DNA of 64,000 nt from assembly GCA_015068245.1 (NCBI GenBank), contig SVKU01000003.1, forward strand, positions 1 to 64,000. Reading direction: 5' to 3'. Below are positions 51,167-59,904 of the stretch, piece after piece. The notes under the pieces were generated by a model, which was not told the origin of the DNA, did no database searches, and worked only from the letters and a program-made list of their open reading frames with translations. The translations under genes and the position numbers were made by a program. The first letter of the stretch is position 1, and each line of letters opens with the position of its first letter. This stretch comes from Oscillospiraceae bacterium. GTDB taxonomy: Bacteria > Bacillota > Clostridia > Oscillospirales > Oscillospiraceae.

Positions 51167-52699
51167 CTAACTGTTAACACCCTTGTCGATAGATATTCCG
51201 TACTTCCGTATCCTGCTGTAAAGGGTGCTGCGGCCGATGTTGAGCAGCCGGGCTGTTTTGGTCATGTTGTATCCGGTCTTTTCCAAAGCGGCAAGTATCA
51301 GCTGCTTTTCCTGAGAAGTGATGGAATAATCAACCGATGATTCGGCAGCATGAACCGGCTCCGGAGAATGGGCCGGTGACTGGGGTCTCGGTGCGCTGAC
51401 AGGTTCTGATTTTTCTTTAAGACCTCTGGTGGGAGGCGGAAGCGGAGCATCGGAAGAACGGTATTCCGGCAGGTCAATGTATGAGAACATTTCTCCTGTT
51501 GCTTCATAGACCTGAGTTTCTGTGATTACGCTTCCGGGGTACAGGAAACTCAGCCGGTTGAGCACATTGCGAAGCTCGCGGACGTTGCCGGGCCACTGGT
51601 AATTGAGCAGCATGCCGTAAGCACCGTCGCTGAATTCAAGATCCAGCTTGTCCATTTTTATAAAATGGTCTATGAGCTTTGGTATGTCCGATTTGTGAGC
51701 ACGCAGAGGAGGCACGCTTATTTCAAAAGTGTTCAGCCGGTAGTACAGATCCATGCGGAATTTGCCTTCGGCAGCAAGTTTTTTCAGGTTCTGGTTGGTG
51801 CTGGCGATGATGCGGGCAGTCAGAGGGATAACCTTGTTGCCGCCGATGCGTTCAAACTCCCGCTCTTCAATAACACGCAGCAGTTTGCTCTGAAGGCTCA
51901 GATCCATTTCGCCTATTTCGTCCAGCAGGAGAACACCCCCTGCAGCCATTTCAAACTTGCCTTTTTTTGTGGCAGCGGCACCGGTGAATGCGCCCTTTTC
52001 ATGGCCGAACAGCTCGGATTCCAGCAGATCTTTGGGTATGGCAGAACAATTGATCTTGATAAAAGGTATGTTTCGTCCGCCGGAATATTCCGCGAAAATT
52101 CCGCTGGCTATGATCTCCTTGCCGACGCCTGTTTCACCCATTAGCAGTATGGAATGATGGGAGTGGGAAATGCGGTGACACTGGGTTATCAGTGTTTCGA
52201 TAATAAGACTGTCGCCAATGAAGTCCGCAAATGTGTAGCTTCCGGATTTTCTGGATATCTGGTCATACAGACCGGTGGCGTCGGAAGACTCCCTGTCGAA
52301 ATTGGCGATGGCTCGTTTCAGAACAGCCATTGAGGAAAAAAGAACCATTACCACTGCGCCGATTATCAGGTTGTCCAGCTTTACGGGAACGATGTTGACC
52401 AACAGACTTCGCCCTCCGATGACCATGTGGACAGCCATAAGACGGCTGCCTGTTTTGATTACACGGCGGATAGAAGAAAAGTCACTTATTTTCAGCGATT
52501 CCATGGGCTTTCCGTAGTATTCGTCATTGGTCTGACCGGTAATGTCGGTAAAACCTGAGGTTATGTGAAGAATTTTGTATTGGTCGGATATGAGTACCGC
52601 TGCGTCAACGGCGGATTCGAGAATACTGTCGATAACGCCCTCGGTGGTTGTACGGTTTTCTTCCATGGATACCCTGGTCAGATAAAACGCTTCGGACAT
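51167..52699 (-). CDS. Sigma-54-dependent transcriptional activator with PAS domain
   Basis: The 510-residue protein has an N-terminal PAS-like sensor (about 20-130), an AAA+ domain with Walker A GETGVGKE and the sigma-54 contact loop GAFTGA in ELFGHEKGAFTGA, Walker B LLLDEIGEM, and a C-terminal Fis-type helix-turn-helix (KTARLLNIGRSTLYSRIRKYGI). A proline-rich linker joins the last two. GAFTGA shows that it can open sigma-54 promoters. Its targets are not clear; the neighbouring redox operon has a sigma-A-type promoter. It is probably autoregulated through the palindrome at 52716-52740. Confidence 0.94.
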   Translation of the reverse strand: MSEAFYLTRVSMEENRTTTEGVIDSILESAVDAAVLISDQYKILHITSGFTDITGQTNDEYYGKPMESLKISDFSSIRRVIKTGSRLMAVHMVIGGRSLLVNIVPVKLDNLIIGAVVMVLFSSMAVLKRAIANFDRESSDATGLYDQISRKSGSYTFADFIGDSLIIETLITQCHRISHSHHSILLMGETGVGKEIIASGIFAEYSGGRNIPFIKINCSAIPKDLLESELFGHEKGAFTGAAATKKGKFEMAAGGVLLLDEIGEMDLSLQSKLLRVIEEREFERIGGNKVIPLTARIIASTNQNLKKLAAEGKFRMDLYYRLNTFEISVPPLRAHKSDIPKLIDHFIKMDKLDLEFSDGAYGMLLNYQWPGNVRELRNVLNRLSFLYPGSVITETQVYEATGEMFSYIDLPEYRSSDAPLPPPTRGLKEKSEPVSAPRPQSPAHSPEPVHAAESSVDYSITSQEKQLILAALEKTGYNMTKTARLLNIGRSTLYSRIRKYGISIDKGVNS

Positions 52700-52715
52700 G
52701 TGTGCGCCCCCTAAT

Positions 52716-52757
52716 CATTTGTATTTATATGATACAAATGTTGGCGCGAATTGTCAA
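52716..52757 (-). promoter_or_regulatory. Promoter and palindromic operator of the sigma-54 activator
   Basis: On the minus strand TTGACA (52757-52752), 17 bp and TATCAT (52734-52729) form the promoter. A perfect inverted repeat CATTTGTAT-TTATATG-ATACAAATG (52716-52740) covers the -10 box, a natural place for repression. Confidence 0.65.
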
Positions 52758-52813
52758 TATTGGGGGATTATTTGAGCCATAGCGGAACAAACACCTATAT
52801 GTTTACATAACAC

Positions 52814-52842
52814 TTGATTTTTGTGTAGATTTCGGGTAGAAT
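52814..52842 (+). promoter_or_regulatory. Promoter of the lipoprotein-MBOAT-DHHW operon
   Basis: TTGATT (52814-52819), 17 bp and TAGAAT (52837-52842) lie about 98 bases before the lipoprotein start. Confidence 0.55.
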
Positions 52843-52939
52843 ACTTAGGTTGAAAACTTTATGGGAACAAAAATTCCTGACTTACGTCTTAGAATCATCG
52901 CCTACAGTGCGATATTATCCACGAAAGGACAATACCAAA

Positions 52940-53509
52940 ATGAAAAAACTCATTTCTATTCTTCTTGCAATGACCATGCTGCTGGCACTGTCTGCCTGCG
53001 GCAACACTCCTCCTGCTGCAGACCCTGCGCCTCCTGTTTCCGAGGCTCCTGTGGAAAGTGAAGCTCCTGCCGAACCCGATGTTTCCGCGGAACCCGAAAC
53101 TGAAGAGCCTGCTCCCGAAGAAGCCCCCGGCATGGACGCCATGAGTCTGTCTGAGATCCTTGCAGCCATCCAGAACGAAGTTCCCGATCTGCCCGGTGTC
53201 GGCGACATTCCTCTTGACAGCGAGAATTTCGCTTATTACATGTTCATCGATCCTGTTGAGGGTGCCGAAGCTATGGCAAGCGAGGCTATGATCGGTTCCA
53301 TTGCTCATTCCATCGTTCTGCTCAAGGCTCCCGAGGGTGCCGACGTGGAAGCTATTGCTCAGAGCGTCCGCGACAATGCGGATCCCCGCAAATGGATATG
53401 TGTTGAAGCTGAAAAATGCGAAGTTGTGGTCAAGGACAGCTATGTCCTGCTGGTCATGACCAACGCTGCTGCAGCCGATGCCATTATCGCAAACTTCAAC
53501 GCTCTGTAA
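52940..53509 (+). CDS. Lipoprotein, DUF4358-like
   Basis: The 189-residue protein has a signal peptide with lipobox LSAC (Cys about 20), a linker of Pro/Ala/Glu repeats (to about 63) and a compact domain of about 120 residues. The domain begins LSEILAAIQNEVPDLPG and has FYMF-like IDP, SIVLLKAPEGADVEAIAQSV and VVVKDSYVLLVMTN segments, a pattern I associate with the DUF4358 lipoproteins found beside MBOAT/DHHW genes. Function is unknown. The ATG at 52940 has AAAGGAC upstream, and the MBOAT gene follows 3 bp after the stop. Confidence 0.75.
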   Translation: MKKLISILLAMTMLLALSACGNTPPAADPAPPVSEAPVESEAPAEPDVSAEPETEEPAPEEAPGMDAMSLSEILAAIQNEVPDLPGVGDIPLDSENFAYYMFIDPVEGAEAMASEAMIGSIAHSIVLLKAPEGADVEAIAQSVRDNADPRKWICVEAEKCEVVVKDSYVLLVMTNAAAADAIIANFNAL

Positions 53510-53512
53510 GCC

Positions 53513-54913
53513 ATGCTGTTTTCAAGTGTAAGCTTTTTATATGGCTTCATGCCGGTAGTGCTGCTGTGTTATTTCATAGCAGCACTACCGGTCATGCCGG
53601 TCAGGCTGAAGAACATAGTCCTGCTTGTTTTCAGCCTGCTTTTTTATGCGTTTGGAGAGCCTGTATATGTTTCGCTGCTGCTGATATCCTCGGTATCAGA
53701 TTATTGCCACAGCCTTTATATCGAAAAGCATCGGGGAGAGCAAAAAGCAAAAGCTGCGCTCATATCCTCGGTGGTCATAAACCTGGCCATGCTGGGATTT
53801 TTCAAATATGTTGACTTCTTTATCGGTACTGTAAACAACATTTTTGGGCTTGCTTTGCCTGTTACGGGAGTACCGCTGCCCATAGGTATCAGCTTTTTTA
53901 CGTTCCAGACCATGAGCTACACCATTGATGTCTATCGCGGCAGGGTACATGCGCAGAAAAGTCTTGCTGACCTGGCAACCTTCGTTTGCCTGTTCCCGCA
54001 GCTCATAGCAGGACCTATCGTCAGATACTCCGATGTTGTTGAGGAACTGGAGCACAGGAGATCCACCATTGATGGCGTTGCTGCAGGTTTCAGCCGCTTT
54101 GCGGTGGGGCTCGGCAAAAAGGTGCTGATAGCCAACGCCATGGGGCAGTTTTGTGAACTGTTCCGGGTATCCCATGAGCAGAGTGTACTGTTTTTCTGGC
54201 TGTATGCGCTGGCATTCACGCTGCAGATATACTTTGATTTTTCCGGCTACAGTGACATGGCGATCGGTCTTGGCCGGATATTTGGGTTCAGTTTTCCCGA
54301 GAACTTTGACTATCCCTACATTTCCCGCTCCATAACTGAGTTCTGGCGCCGCTGGCATATGACCCTCGGCAGCTGGTTCCGTGACTATGTTTACATTCCT
54401 TTGGGCGGAAACAGAACAACTACCGGCAAATGGCTGCGAAACCTTGCGGTCGTCTGGCTGCTTACGGGGCTGTGGCACGGAGCACAGTGGAACTTTGTGC
54501 TCTGGGGTGCGTTCTACGGGGTGCTTCTTATAGTAGAAAAACTCTGGCTTGGCAAGTGGCTGGACAAGGCTCCGAAAGCTGTTGGACACATATACACTTT
54601 GGCATTGGTCATAATAGGATTCACCATCTTTAATGCAAACGGGCTTACAGGCACCATCTCGGACCTTAAAGCCATGTTTGGTTTCGGAGGACTGCCTTCC
54701 GTAACAGCGCAGACGATGTATTATCTGAAAAGCTACGGCGTGACTTTTGTTGTTGCCATAGTTGGCAGTACGCCCTTTATGAAAAAGCTTGCCTGTCGTG
54801 TGGACAAAGCTGTACCTGTACTGCAGCCGGTGATGACTGTTTTGCTGCTGGTGCTGTCTACTGCTTCCATAATCGACGGTTCATTCAATCCGTTTTTGTA
54901 TTTCAGGTTTTAA
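53513..54913 (+). CDS. MBOAT-family O-acetyltransferase (AlgI-like)
   Basis: The 466-residue membrane protein has PLPIGISFFTFQTMSYTIDVYRG, CLFPQLIAGPIVRYSDV, SITEFWRRWHMTLGSWFRDYVYIPLGGNR and the catalytic His in LTGLWHGAQWNFVLWG. PIGISFFTFQ and PLGGNR place it with AlgI/PatA-type acetyltransferases rather than DltB. With the DHHW protein encoded next it would acetylate an exported glycan. It has almost no ribosome site of its own, so translation is probably coupled to the lipoprotein gene. Confidence 0.93.
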   Translation: MLFSSVSFLYGFMPVVLLCYFIAALPVMPVRLKNIVLLVFSLLFYAFGEPVYVSLLLISSVSDYCHSLYIEKHRGEQKAKAALISSVVINLAMLGFFKYVDFFIGTVNNIFGLALPVTGVPLPIGISFFTFQTMSYTIDVYRGRVHAQKSLADLATFVCLFPQLIAGPIVRYSDVVEELEHRRSTIDGVAAGFSRFAVGLGKKVLIANAMGQFCELFRVSHEQSVLFFWLYALAFTLQIYFDFSGYSDMAIGLGRIFGFSFPENFDYPYISRSITEFWRRWHMTLGSWFRDYVYIPLGGNRTTTGKWLRNLAVVWLLTGLWHGAQWNFVLWGAFYGVLLIVEKLWLGKWLDKAPKAVGHIYTLALVIIGFTIFNANGLTGTISDLKAMFGFGGLPSVTAQTMYYLKSYGVTFVVAIVGSTPFMKKLACRVDKAVPVLQPVMTVLLLVLSTASIIDGSFNPFLYFRF

Positions 54914-54916
54914 AGT

Positions 54917-56011
54917 ATGAACAAGACGAAAAACATAATTACAATATCACTGTGCTGTCTGCTGATATTTGGGTTTGCGCTGGCGGGATTGCTTATTCCC
55001 GACGGTGACGTATCACGCTCCGAACGCCGCAAACTTCAGCAAAAGCCTGAGCTGAGTGTGGATGCCCTGCTTTCGGGTGAGTATATGGAGGAGCTGGAGA
55101 CATGGCAGCTGGATCAGTTTCCGCTGCGTGACAGCCTTCGTTCCGTGGACGCCTGGTTCAAGCATTATGTTCTGCGCCAAAGCGACAATAACGGCGTTTA
55201 CCTGCATGAAGGCGGGCTGTATAAGGCGGAATATCCTTTGGACGAAAAGCAGGTGCTGATGGCTGCCGACAAAATTGAAAGCATCACATCCCAATACCTT
55301 ACAGGCATGGACGTGTATTATTCCATCATTCCGGATAAAAACTACTTTGTTTATGAAACCAGTGATCGACCTGCCATGGACTATGGTCGGCTCAAAGAAT
55401 TAATGTCAGAGAATGTCACGGCCGAGTATATTGATATTTTCGATTCCTTGACTATTGAGGATTACTACTGCACCGATGCTCACTGGAGGCAGGAGAGTAT
55501 TTATCCGGTGGCAGAAACTCTGGCAGCTGCAATGGGAAGTGAGATCGCAGCTTATGACAGCTATGAGCAGAATCGGATCTACCCATTTTACGGCGTATAT
55601 ATGGGTCAGGCATCTTTGCCGGCTGAGCCTGACACCATAGTTTATCTGGAAAATGAACATACTGCTGCTGCGGTGGTCACAGGTGCGGAGTTTGAAGGCA
55701 CAAAACCCATGTATGAGCCGGAACAGATACAGTCTTTGGACGGATACAATGTGTATCTGAGCGGACCTCAGGCTGTGCTTACCATGGAGTGCCCCACTGC
55801 GGAATCGGAGCGGGAACTGATAATTTTCCGGGATTCTTTCGGCAGCAGCATTGCGCCGTATTTTGCGGGAGCTTACAGCAAAGTGACGCTGATCGACCTG
55901 CGATATATCAATTCTGCCATGCTTGACCAATTTGTCACTTTCAATAAGAACAGCGACGTGCTGTTTTTGTACTGCACATCGCTGATAAATTCCGGAGCGT
56001 TGCTGAAATAA
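54917..56011 (+). CDS. DHHW-family SGNH-like protein (AlgJ/AlgX-like)
   Basis: The 364-residue protein has an N-terminal membrane helix (about 7-27), then YSIIPDKNYF near 135-144, the Asp-x-His-Trp motif TDAHW (Asp 187, His 189, Trp 190) and a late Ser block FRDSFGSS. This is the layout of AlgJ/AlgX-type proteins that pass acetyl groups from an MBOAT partner to a polysaccharide outside the membrane. It starts 3 bp after the MBOAT gene and ends before a strong terminator. Confidence 0.85.
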   Translation: MNKTKNIITISLCCLLIFGFALAGLLIPDGDVSRSERRKLQQKPELSVDALLSGEYMEELETWQLDQFPLRDSLRSVDAWFKHYVLRQSDNNGVYLHEGGLYKAEYPLDEKQVLMAADKIESITSQYLTGMDVYYSIIPDKNYFVYETSDRPAMDYGRLKELMSENVTAEYIDIFDSLTIEDYYCTDAHWRQESIYPVAETLAAAMGSEIAAYDSYEQNRIYPFYGVYMGQASLPAEPDTIVYLENEHTAAAVVTGAEFEGTKPMYEPEQIQSLDGYNVYLSGPQAVLTMECPTAESERELIIFRDSFGSSIAPYFAGAYSKVTLIDLRYINSAMLDQFVTFNKNSDVLFLYCTSLINSGALLK

Positions 56012-56014
56012 TCA

Positions 56015-56051
56015 AAAAAACTGCATCCCCAAAACAGGGATGCAGTTTTTT
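56015..56051. terminator. Bidirectional terminator
   Basis: A 15-bp perfect stem (56015-56029 with 56037-56051) with A- and T-tails lies between the convergent DHHW and aldo/keto reductase genes. Confidence 0.92.
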
Positions 56052-56055
56052 GATT

Positions 56056-57078
56056 TTACAGGGGTTTTCCTGCAAGAACTTCCATATAGTCCTTGTAGTT
56101 CCGTTTCAACAGTTCGGGAGTATTAAGGTGATAAGGACATTTTGCAGCACACTGACCGCACTCAATACAGTTTTCAACCCGCTGCATCTGCTCTTTTGTT
56201 TCGTCATTGATGGATATTGACAGCGGTGCACGGCGAAGCATGAGCGAAACTCTGGCGGATACGGGAATGACGATGCCCATAGGACACGGCATGCAATATC
56301 CGCAGCCCCGGCAGAAATCGCCCTGAAGCTGGGCTCTGTCCTTTTCGATGACGGCCATCATTTCATCCGTCAGTTGGGGACAATCGGGAATGTATGACAG
56401 AAACTCGTCCAGCTCATTTTCACGCTGAACGCCCCAGATGGGTATAAGGTTTTTGTATTTGGTGAGGTATGCACAGGCGGCGGCAGAATGGGTTATAAGC
56501 CCGCCTGCCAAAGCTTTCATAGCAATAAAAGCCATACCTTTTTCTGCGGCCGCATCAACCAAAGCAAGTTCCTCATCTGTGCTGAGGTAGCTCATGGGGT
56601 ACTGGATCGTTTCATACAGGCCGGATTCGATTATTTCGCCGGCCAGAGCAAGACTGTGGTTGGTAATGCCAATGTGGCGTATCTTACCCTGCCGTTTTGC
56701 TTCCAGCATGGCTTCATACAACCCGCTTTCGTGGCCGGGAACAGGAATGAATGACGGGTTGTGGAACTGATAAATGTCTATGTAGTCGGTTTTGAGCTTT
56801 GTAAGGCTTGTTTCAAGGTCTTTCCAAAAGTCCTCGGAATTCTGTGCACCTGTTTTTGTGGCAATAATGACCTTTTCACGCATGCCCTCAAAGGCAGCAC
56901 CCACTTTTTCCTCGCTGTCAGAATAAGCTCTGGCGGTGTCGAAGAATCTCATTCCACCGTCATAGGCCTTGCGAAGCAGGTAAACAGCATCTTCCTTGGA
57001 AATGCGCTGGATAGGAAGGGCACCGAAACCGTTCTGCTCGGCTGAAAGACCGGTGCTTCCGATTGAAATAACAGCCAT
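56056..57078 (-). CDS. Aldo/keto reductase with C-terminal 4Fe-4S domain
   Basis: The 340-residue protein is a TIM-barrel aldo/keto reductase (about 1-245): RFFDTARAYSDSE has the catalytic Asp and Tyr, ATKTG the Lys and QFHNPS the His region. A ferredoxin-like end has CRGCGYCMPCPMGI and CIECGQCAAKCPYHLNTPE, so two clusters are possible. Such fusions are common in anaerobes and likely take electrons from ferredoxin. It lies 15 bp after a second, related gene in the same direction. Confidence 0.92.
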   Translation of the reverse strand: MAVISIGSTGLSAEQNGFGALPIQRISKEDAVYLLRKAYDGGMRFFDTARAYSDSEEKVGAAFEGMREKVIIATKTGAQNSEDFWKDLETSLTKLKTDYIDIYQFHNPSFIPVPGHESGLYEAMLEAKRQGKIRHIGITNHSLALAGEIIESGLYETIQYPMSYLSTDEELALVDAAAEKGMAFIAMKALAGGLITHSAAACAYLTKYKNLIPIWGVQRENELDEFLSYIPDCPQLTDEMMAVIEKDRAQLQGDFCRGCGYCMPCPMGIVIPVSARVSLMLRRAPLSISINDETKEQMQRVENCIECGQCAAKCPYHLNTPELLKRNYKDYMEVLAGKPL

Positions 57079-57093
57079 TTGATTATACCTCGC

Positions 57094-58206
57094 TTACGGT
57101 CTGGGCGGCATTTTGACCTCTGCCAGTTCAGCCATGATGGAAGCTATCTTTATGCCCTGAGGACATACTGCTTCGCAGGCCTGGCAGCCGACGCAATCCT
57201 TGGGACCGGGTTCCATACCCATTATTGCGCCAAGACCCATGGGGCCGTCCAACTTGTATTTGTTGTAGCCGCTCATAACATCGGGGATCTCAATGCCTGC
57301 GGGACAGCCGTCGGTGCAGTAACGGCAGGCAGTGCAGGGAACGGTAAATTCGGTGCGGAAGATTTCGCAGGCTTCTTCAAGCAAAGCTGCCTGCTCGTCG
57401 GTAAGGGGCTGATACTCGGTGAAGGTGTTCACATTGTCCACGATCTGTTCCAAATTGGACATACCGGACAGTACCACCTGAACATTATCCAGACGCATGA
57501 GCCAGCGGAAAGCCCATGAAGCGATGGACCAGTCGGGCTGAGCGGATTTCAGCAGTTCATCTGCTTTGGGAGACAGGGAGGCCAAACGTCCGCCGCGGAC
57601 AGGCTCCATAACAACTATGGGAATGTTGCGTGAAGTCAGAACTTCATACTGACCTTTGGCGTCCTGCAGGGTCCAGTCCAGATAGTTCAGCTGGATCTGA
57701 GCAAAGTCCCACTGATGATGACTTGCAACCTTTTCCAACACGGCAACGGAAGCGTGGGAAGAGAAACCGAGATAGCGGATCTTACCTTCTGCCTTCATCT
57801 GGAGGAAATAGTCGATACAGCCGCTTTCGAGGTAGCCGTCGGCGTTGTTGTCCATAATGGCGTGAAGCAGATAAAAATCGATATGATCGGTGTTCAGGCG
57901 TTCCAACTGCTCGGCAAAAACGGCTTTATAATCGGGATTTGCGCCAAGGTTGAATTTGGTGGCAAGGTTATAGCTGTCTCTGGGGTACTTGGGCATAACG
58001 GTGCCCAGGAACTTTTCGGAACCGCCATTGAAATAAACGTAAGCGGTGTCGTAATAATTGATACCGTTTTTCATTGCGTAGTCGATGATCTCTGCAGACT
58101 TTTCGTAATCGATGGGAGCGTCACGGCCTTCGCCAATGGTAGGCAGACGCATATTGCCCATACCGAGGCAAGAAAGCTTTTCGTCCTTAAAGGATTTGCA
58201 ATACAT
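57094..58206 (-). CDS. Aldo/keto reductase with C-terminal 4Fe-4S domain, second gene
   Basis: The 370-residue protein has the barrel motifs NYYDTAYVYFNGGSE (Asp and Tyr), LATKFNLG (Lys) and YLLHAIMDN (His), and the cluster part CTACRYCTDGCPAGIEIP and CVGCQACEAVCPQGIKI. It resembles its neighbour in plan but not closely in sequence, so the pair is not a recent duplication. Its start is at 58206 with GGAG upstream. Substrates are unknown. Confidence 0.92.
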   Translation of the reverse strand: MYCKSFKDEKLSCLGMGNMRLPTIGEGRDAPIDYEKSAEIIDYAMKNGINYYDTAYVYFNGGSEKFLGTVMPKYPRDSYNLATKFNLGANPDYKAVFAEQLERLNTDHIDFYLLHAIMDNNADGYLESGCIDYFLQMKAEGKIRYLGFSSHASVAVLEKVASHHQWDFAQIQLNYLDWTLQDAKGQYEVLTSRNIPIVVMEPVRGGRLASLSPKADELLKSAQPDWSIASWAFRWLMRLDNVQVVLSGMSNLEQIVDNVNTFTEYQPLTDEQAALLEEACEIFRTEFTVPCTACRYCTDGCPAGIEIPDVMSGYNKYKLDGPMGLGAIMGMEPGPKDCVGCQACEAVCPQGIKIASIMAELAEVKMPPRP

Positions 58207-58292
58207 AACTCAATCTCCTTTTTATTTTCATTTCGCAATTTAATTATACACATAATTAAATAACTCTGCAAGAAAAGACTGAAAAATATTTG

Positions 58293-58342
58293 TTAGGCAC
58301 CTTGACAAAGTGGGTGTTGTGGTGTATTATAAAGGTACCTAA
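58293..58342 (+). promoter_or_regulatory. Promoter with paired operators upstream of the MarR gene
   Basis: TTGACA (58302-58307), 17 bp and TATTAT (58325-58330) form a strong promoter. It is bracketed by TTAGGCACCTT (58293-58303) and AAGGTACCTAA (58332-58342), inverted copies that match at 10 of 11 positions. One overlaps the -35 box and the other lies just after the -10 box, as expected for self-repression by a MarR dimer. Confidence 0.75.
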
Positions 58343-58363
58343 TAAAAATAAGGAGGCTATACC

Positions 58364-59083
58364 ATGAATATAAATGACAATAACATCAACAACACCTGCC
58401 CCGGCTGCGGCAGACATTGTGACCTCAGTGCGCCTCACTGCCCCACAGGCAGAGAATATGCCGAAACCGGTAAACTGCCCGAAAACGGCGGTCACCATCA
58501 TCACCATGAGCATCAGGATAACGCAAACATGAACCCCAACGAAAAGCTGCTTCACAGCCTCAGAATGGTAAGCCGCACCCTTAACCACAGTGCCGAACCT
58601 ACAGGAGGTCAGGACAGAGTTTTGGCCATACTGGCGGAAAAGGGAACCGTCGGACAGAAAGAGCTGATGGATACTCTTGCTGTCAAAGCGGGATCGCTGA
58701 GCGAACTGCTCGGCAAGCTGGAAAACGCAGGCCTGATTTCACGAACCAGAAACGAAGAAGATCATCGCGCAGTTGATGTGACACTTACCGAACAGGGAAG
58801 AAAGAGGGCAGAAGCGACCGCCGCTCAAAAGGGAAACGGCAGAAATGATATGTTCTCTGCGCTGACTGAAGAAGAAGTCACTCAGTTGACAGAGATTCTT
58901 GACAAACTGGCAAATGACTGGCGGCAGAGGTTTGGAGGCCACGAAAGAGGACAGCGCCACGAGCGTCCTCACGAGCACGAACAGGGACATGAACATCACC
59001 ACAGGCACGGACACGGCCACGAGCATGGGCATCATCACGAGCAGCACAATGAACATGGTCACCACGGCAGAAGAGAACACTGA
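58364..59083 (+). CDS. MarR-family regulator with Cys-rich head and His-rich tail
   Basis: The 239-residue protein has a winged-helix core (about 60-185: QDRVLAILAEKGTVGQKELMD, LLGKLENAGLISRTRNEEDHRAVDVTLTEQGR). Residues 12-26 carry Cys 12, 15, 19 and 26 in CPGCGRHCDLSAPHC, and 44-50 a His block. The last 47 residues contain 20 His. These ends could bind metal ions or a cofactor, so it may be a metal- or redox-sensing repressor. It lies behind a promoter with palindromic sites and 76 bp before a corrinoid protein gene. Confidence 0.85.
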   Translation: MNINDNNINNTCPGCGRHCDLSAPHCPTGREYAETGKLPENGGHHHHHEHQDNANMNPNEKLLHSLRMVSRTLNHSAEPTGGQDRVLAILAEKGTVGQKELMDTLAVKAGSLSELLGKLENAGLISRTRNEEDHRAVDVTLTEQGRKRAEATAAQKGNGRNDMFSALTEEEVTQLTEILDKLANDWRQRFGGHERGQRHERPHEHEQGHEHHHRHGHGHEHGHHHEQHNEHGHHGRREH

Positions 59084-59159
59084 ACAGGAAAAATGTCTTT
59101 ACGAAATTGAAACTCTATGGTACTATTTCCTTGTAAATGACAAATAAGGAGAATAGACC

Positions 59160-59804
59160 ATGAACGAGCTGCTAATGCAAATATCCGAAGCCATACAGAA
59201 AGGCAAAAAGAAACAGGTACAGACACTTGTTCCCCAGGCGATCGAAGCGGGACTGTCTGCTCAGGAGATACTGAATGATGGTCTGCTCCATGGCATGAAC
59301 ATCATCGGCGACAAGTTTACCAGAAATGAAGTATTTGTTCCCGAAGTGCTGGTATCTGCCAGAGCCATGAACACCGGAACCGAACTGCTCAAGCCTCTGT
59401 TGGCAGAAGAAGGAGCAGAACCTGTCGGCAAGGCCTGTATCGGCACCGTTGCCGGTGACCTTCACGATATAGGCAAAAACATTGTTCGCATGATGCTGGA
59501 AAGCAAGAACTTTGAAGTCATCGACCTTGGCAGCGACGTTCCTGCGGACGAATTTATCAAATGCGCAGTTGAAAACGATTGCAAGCTTATATGCTGCTCC
59601 GCCCTGCTGTCTACCACCATGCCTGTTATGGGTGAGGTAGTGGAGAAAGCCAAGGAAGCCGGAATCCGCGATAAGGTCGTAATAATGATAGGCGGTGCTC
59701 CCGTTACCCAGAGCTTCTGCGACAAGATCGGCGCCGATGCCTACACTCCTGACGCAGCATCCTGCGCTGTAAAGGCAGTGGAGCTGGTAAGTAAAATAGC
59801 CTGA
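59160..59804 (+). CDS. Corrinoid (B12-binding) methyltransferase partner protein
   Basis: The 214-residue protein has the helical cap (1-85: MQISEAIQKGKKKQVQTL, ILNDGLLHGMNIIGDKF) and the B12-binding domain with GDLHDIGKNIV (Asp 100, His 102, Gly 105), where His 102 is the cobalt ligand, then DLGSDVP and IMIGGAPVT. This matches MtbC/MttC-type corrinoid proteins that shuttle methyl groups between two methyltransferases. Neither methyltransferase nor a reactivase is encoded nearby, so it is an orphan here. No cobalamin riboswitch was seen in the 76-bp gap. Confidence 0.93.
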   Translation: MNELLMQISEAIQKGKKKQVQTLVPQAIEAGLSAQEILNDGLLHGMNIIGDKFTRNEVFVPEVLVSARAMNTGTELLKPLLAEEGAEPVGKACIGTVAGDLHDIGKNIVRMMLESKNFEVIDLGSDVPADEFIKCAVENDCKLICCSALLSTTMPVMGEVVEKAKEAGIRDKVVIMIGGAPVTQSFCDKIGADAYTPDAASCAVKAVELVSKIA

Positions 59805-59816
59805 GTTTGAATTATG

Positions 59817-59852
59817 AAAAGACGAACCGGTCTTGTGCCGGTTCGTCTTTTT
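59817..59852 (+). terminator. Terminator of the MarR-corrinoid operon (copy 1)
   Basis: A 14-bp stem (59817-59830 with 59838-59851) with loop TCTTGTG and a T-run. The same stem and loop recur at 60037-60071. Confidence 0.9.
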
Positions 59853-59904
59853 CAGACTGTCAAAAAATGTAGAAGCGCAAGAAATAGGAGGCGGGGATAG
59901 TGTG

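Noticed and set aside
59084..59159. Cobalamin riboswitch before the corrinoid protein gene
   Set aside because: The 76-bp gap is too short and holds no B12-box-like sequence.
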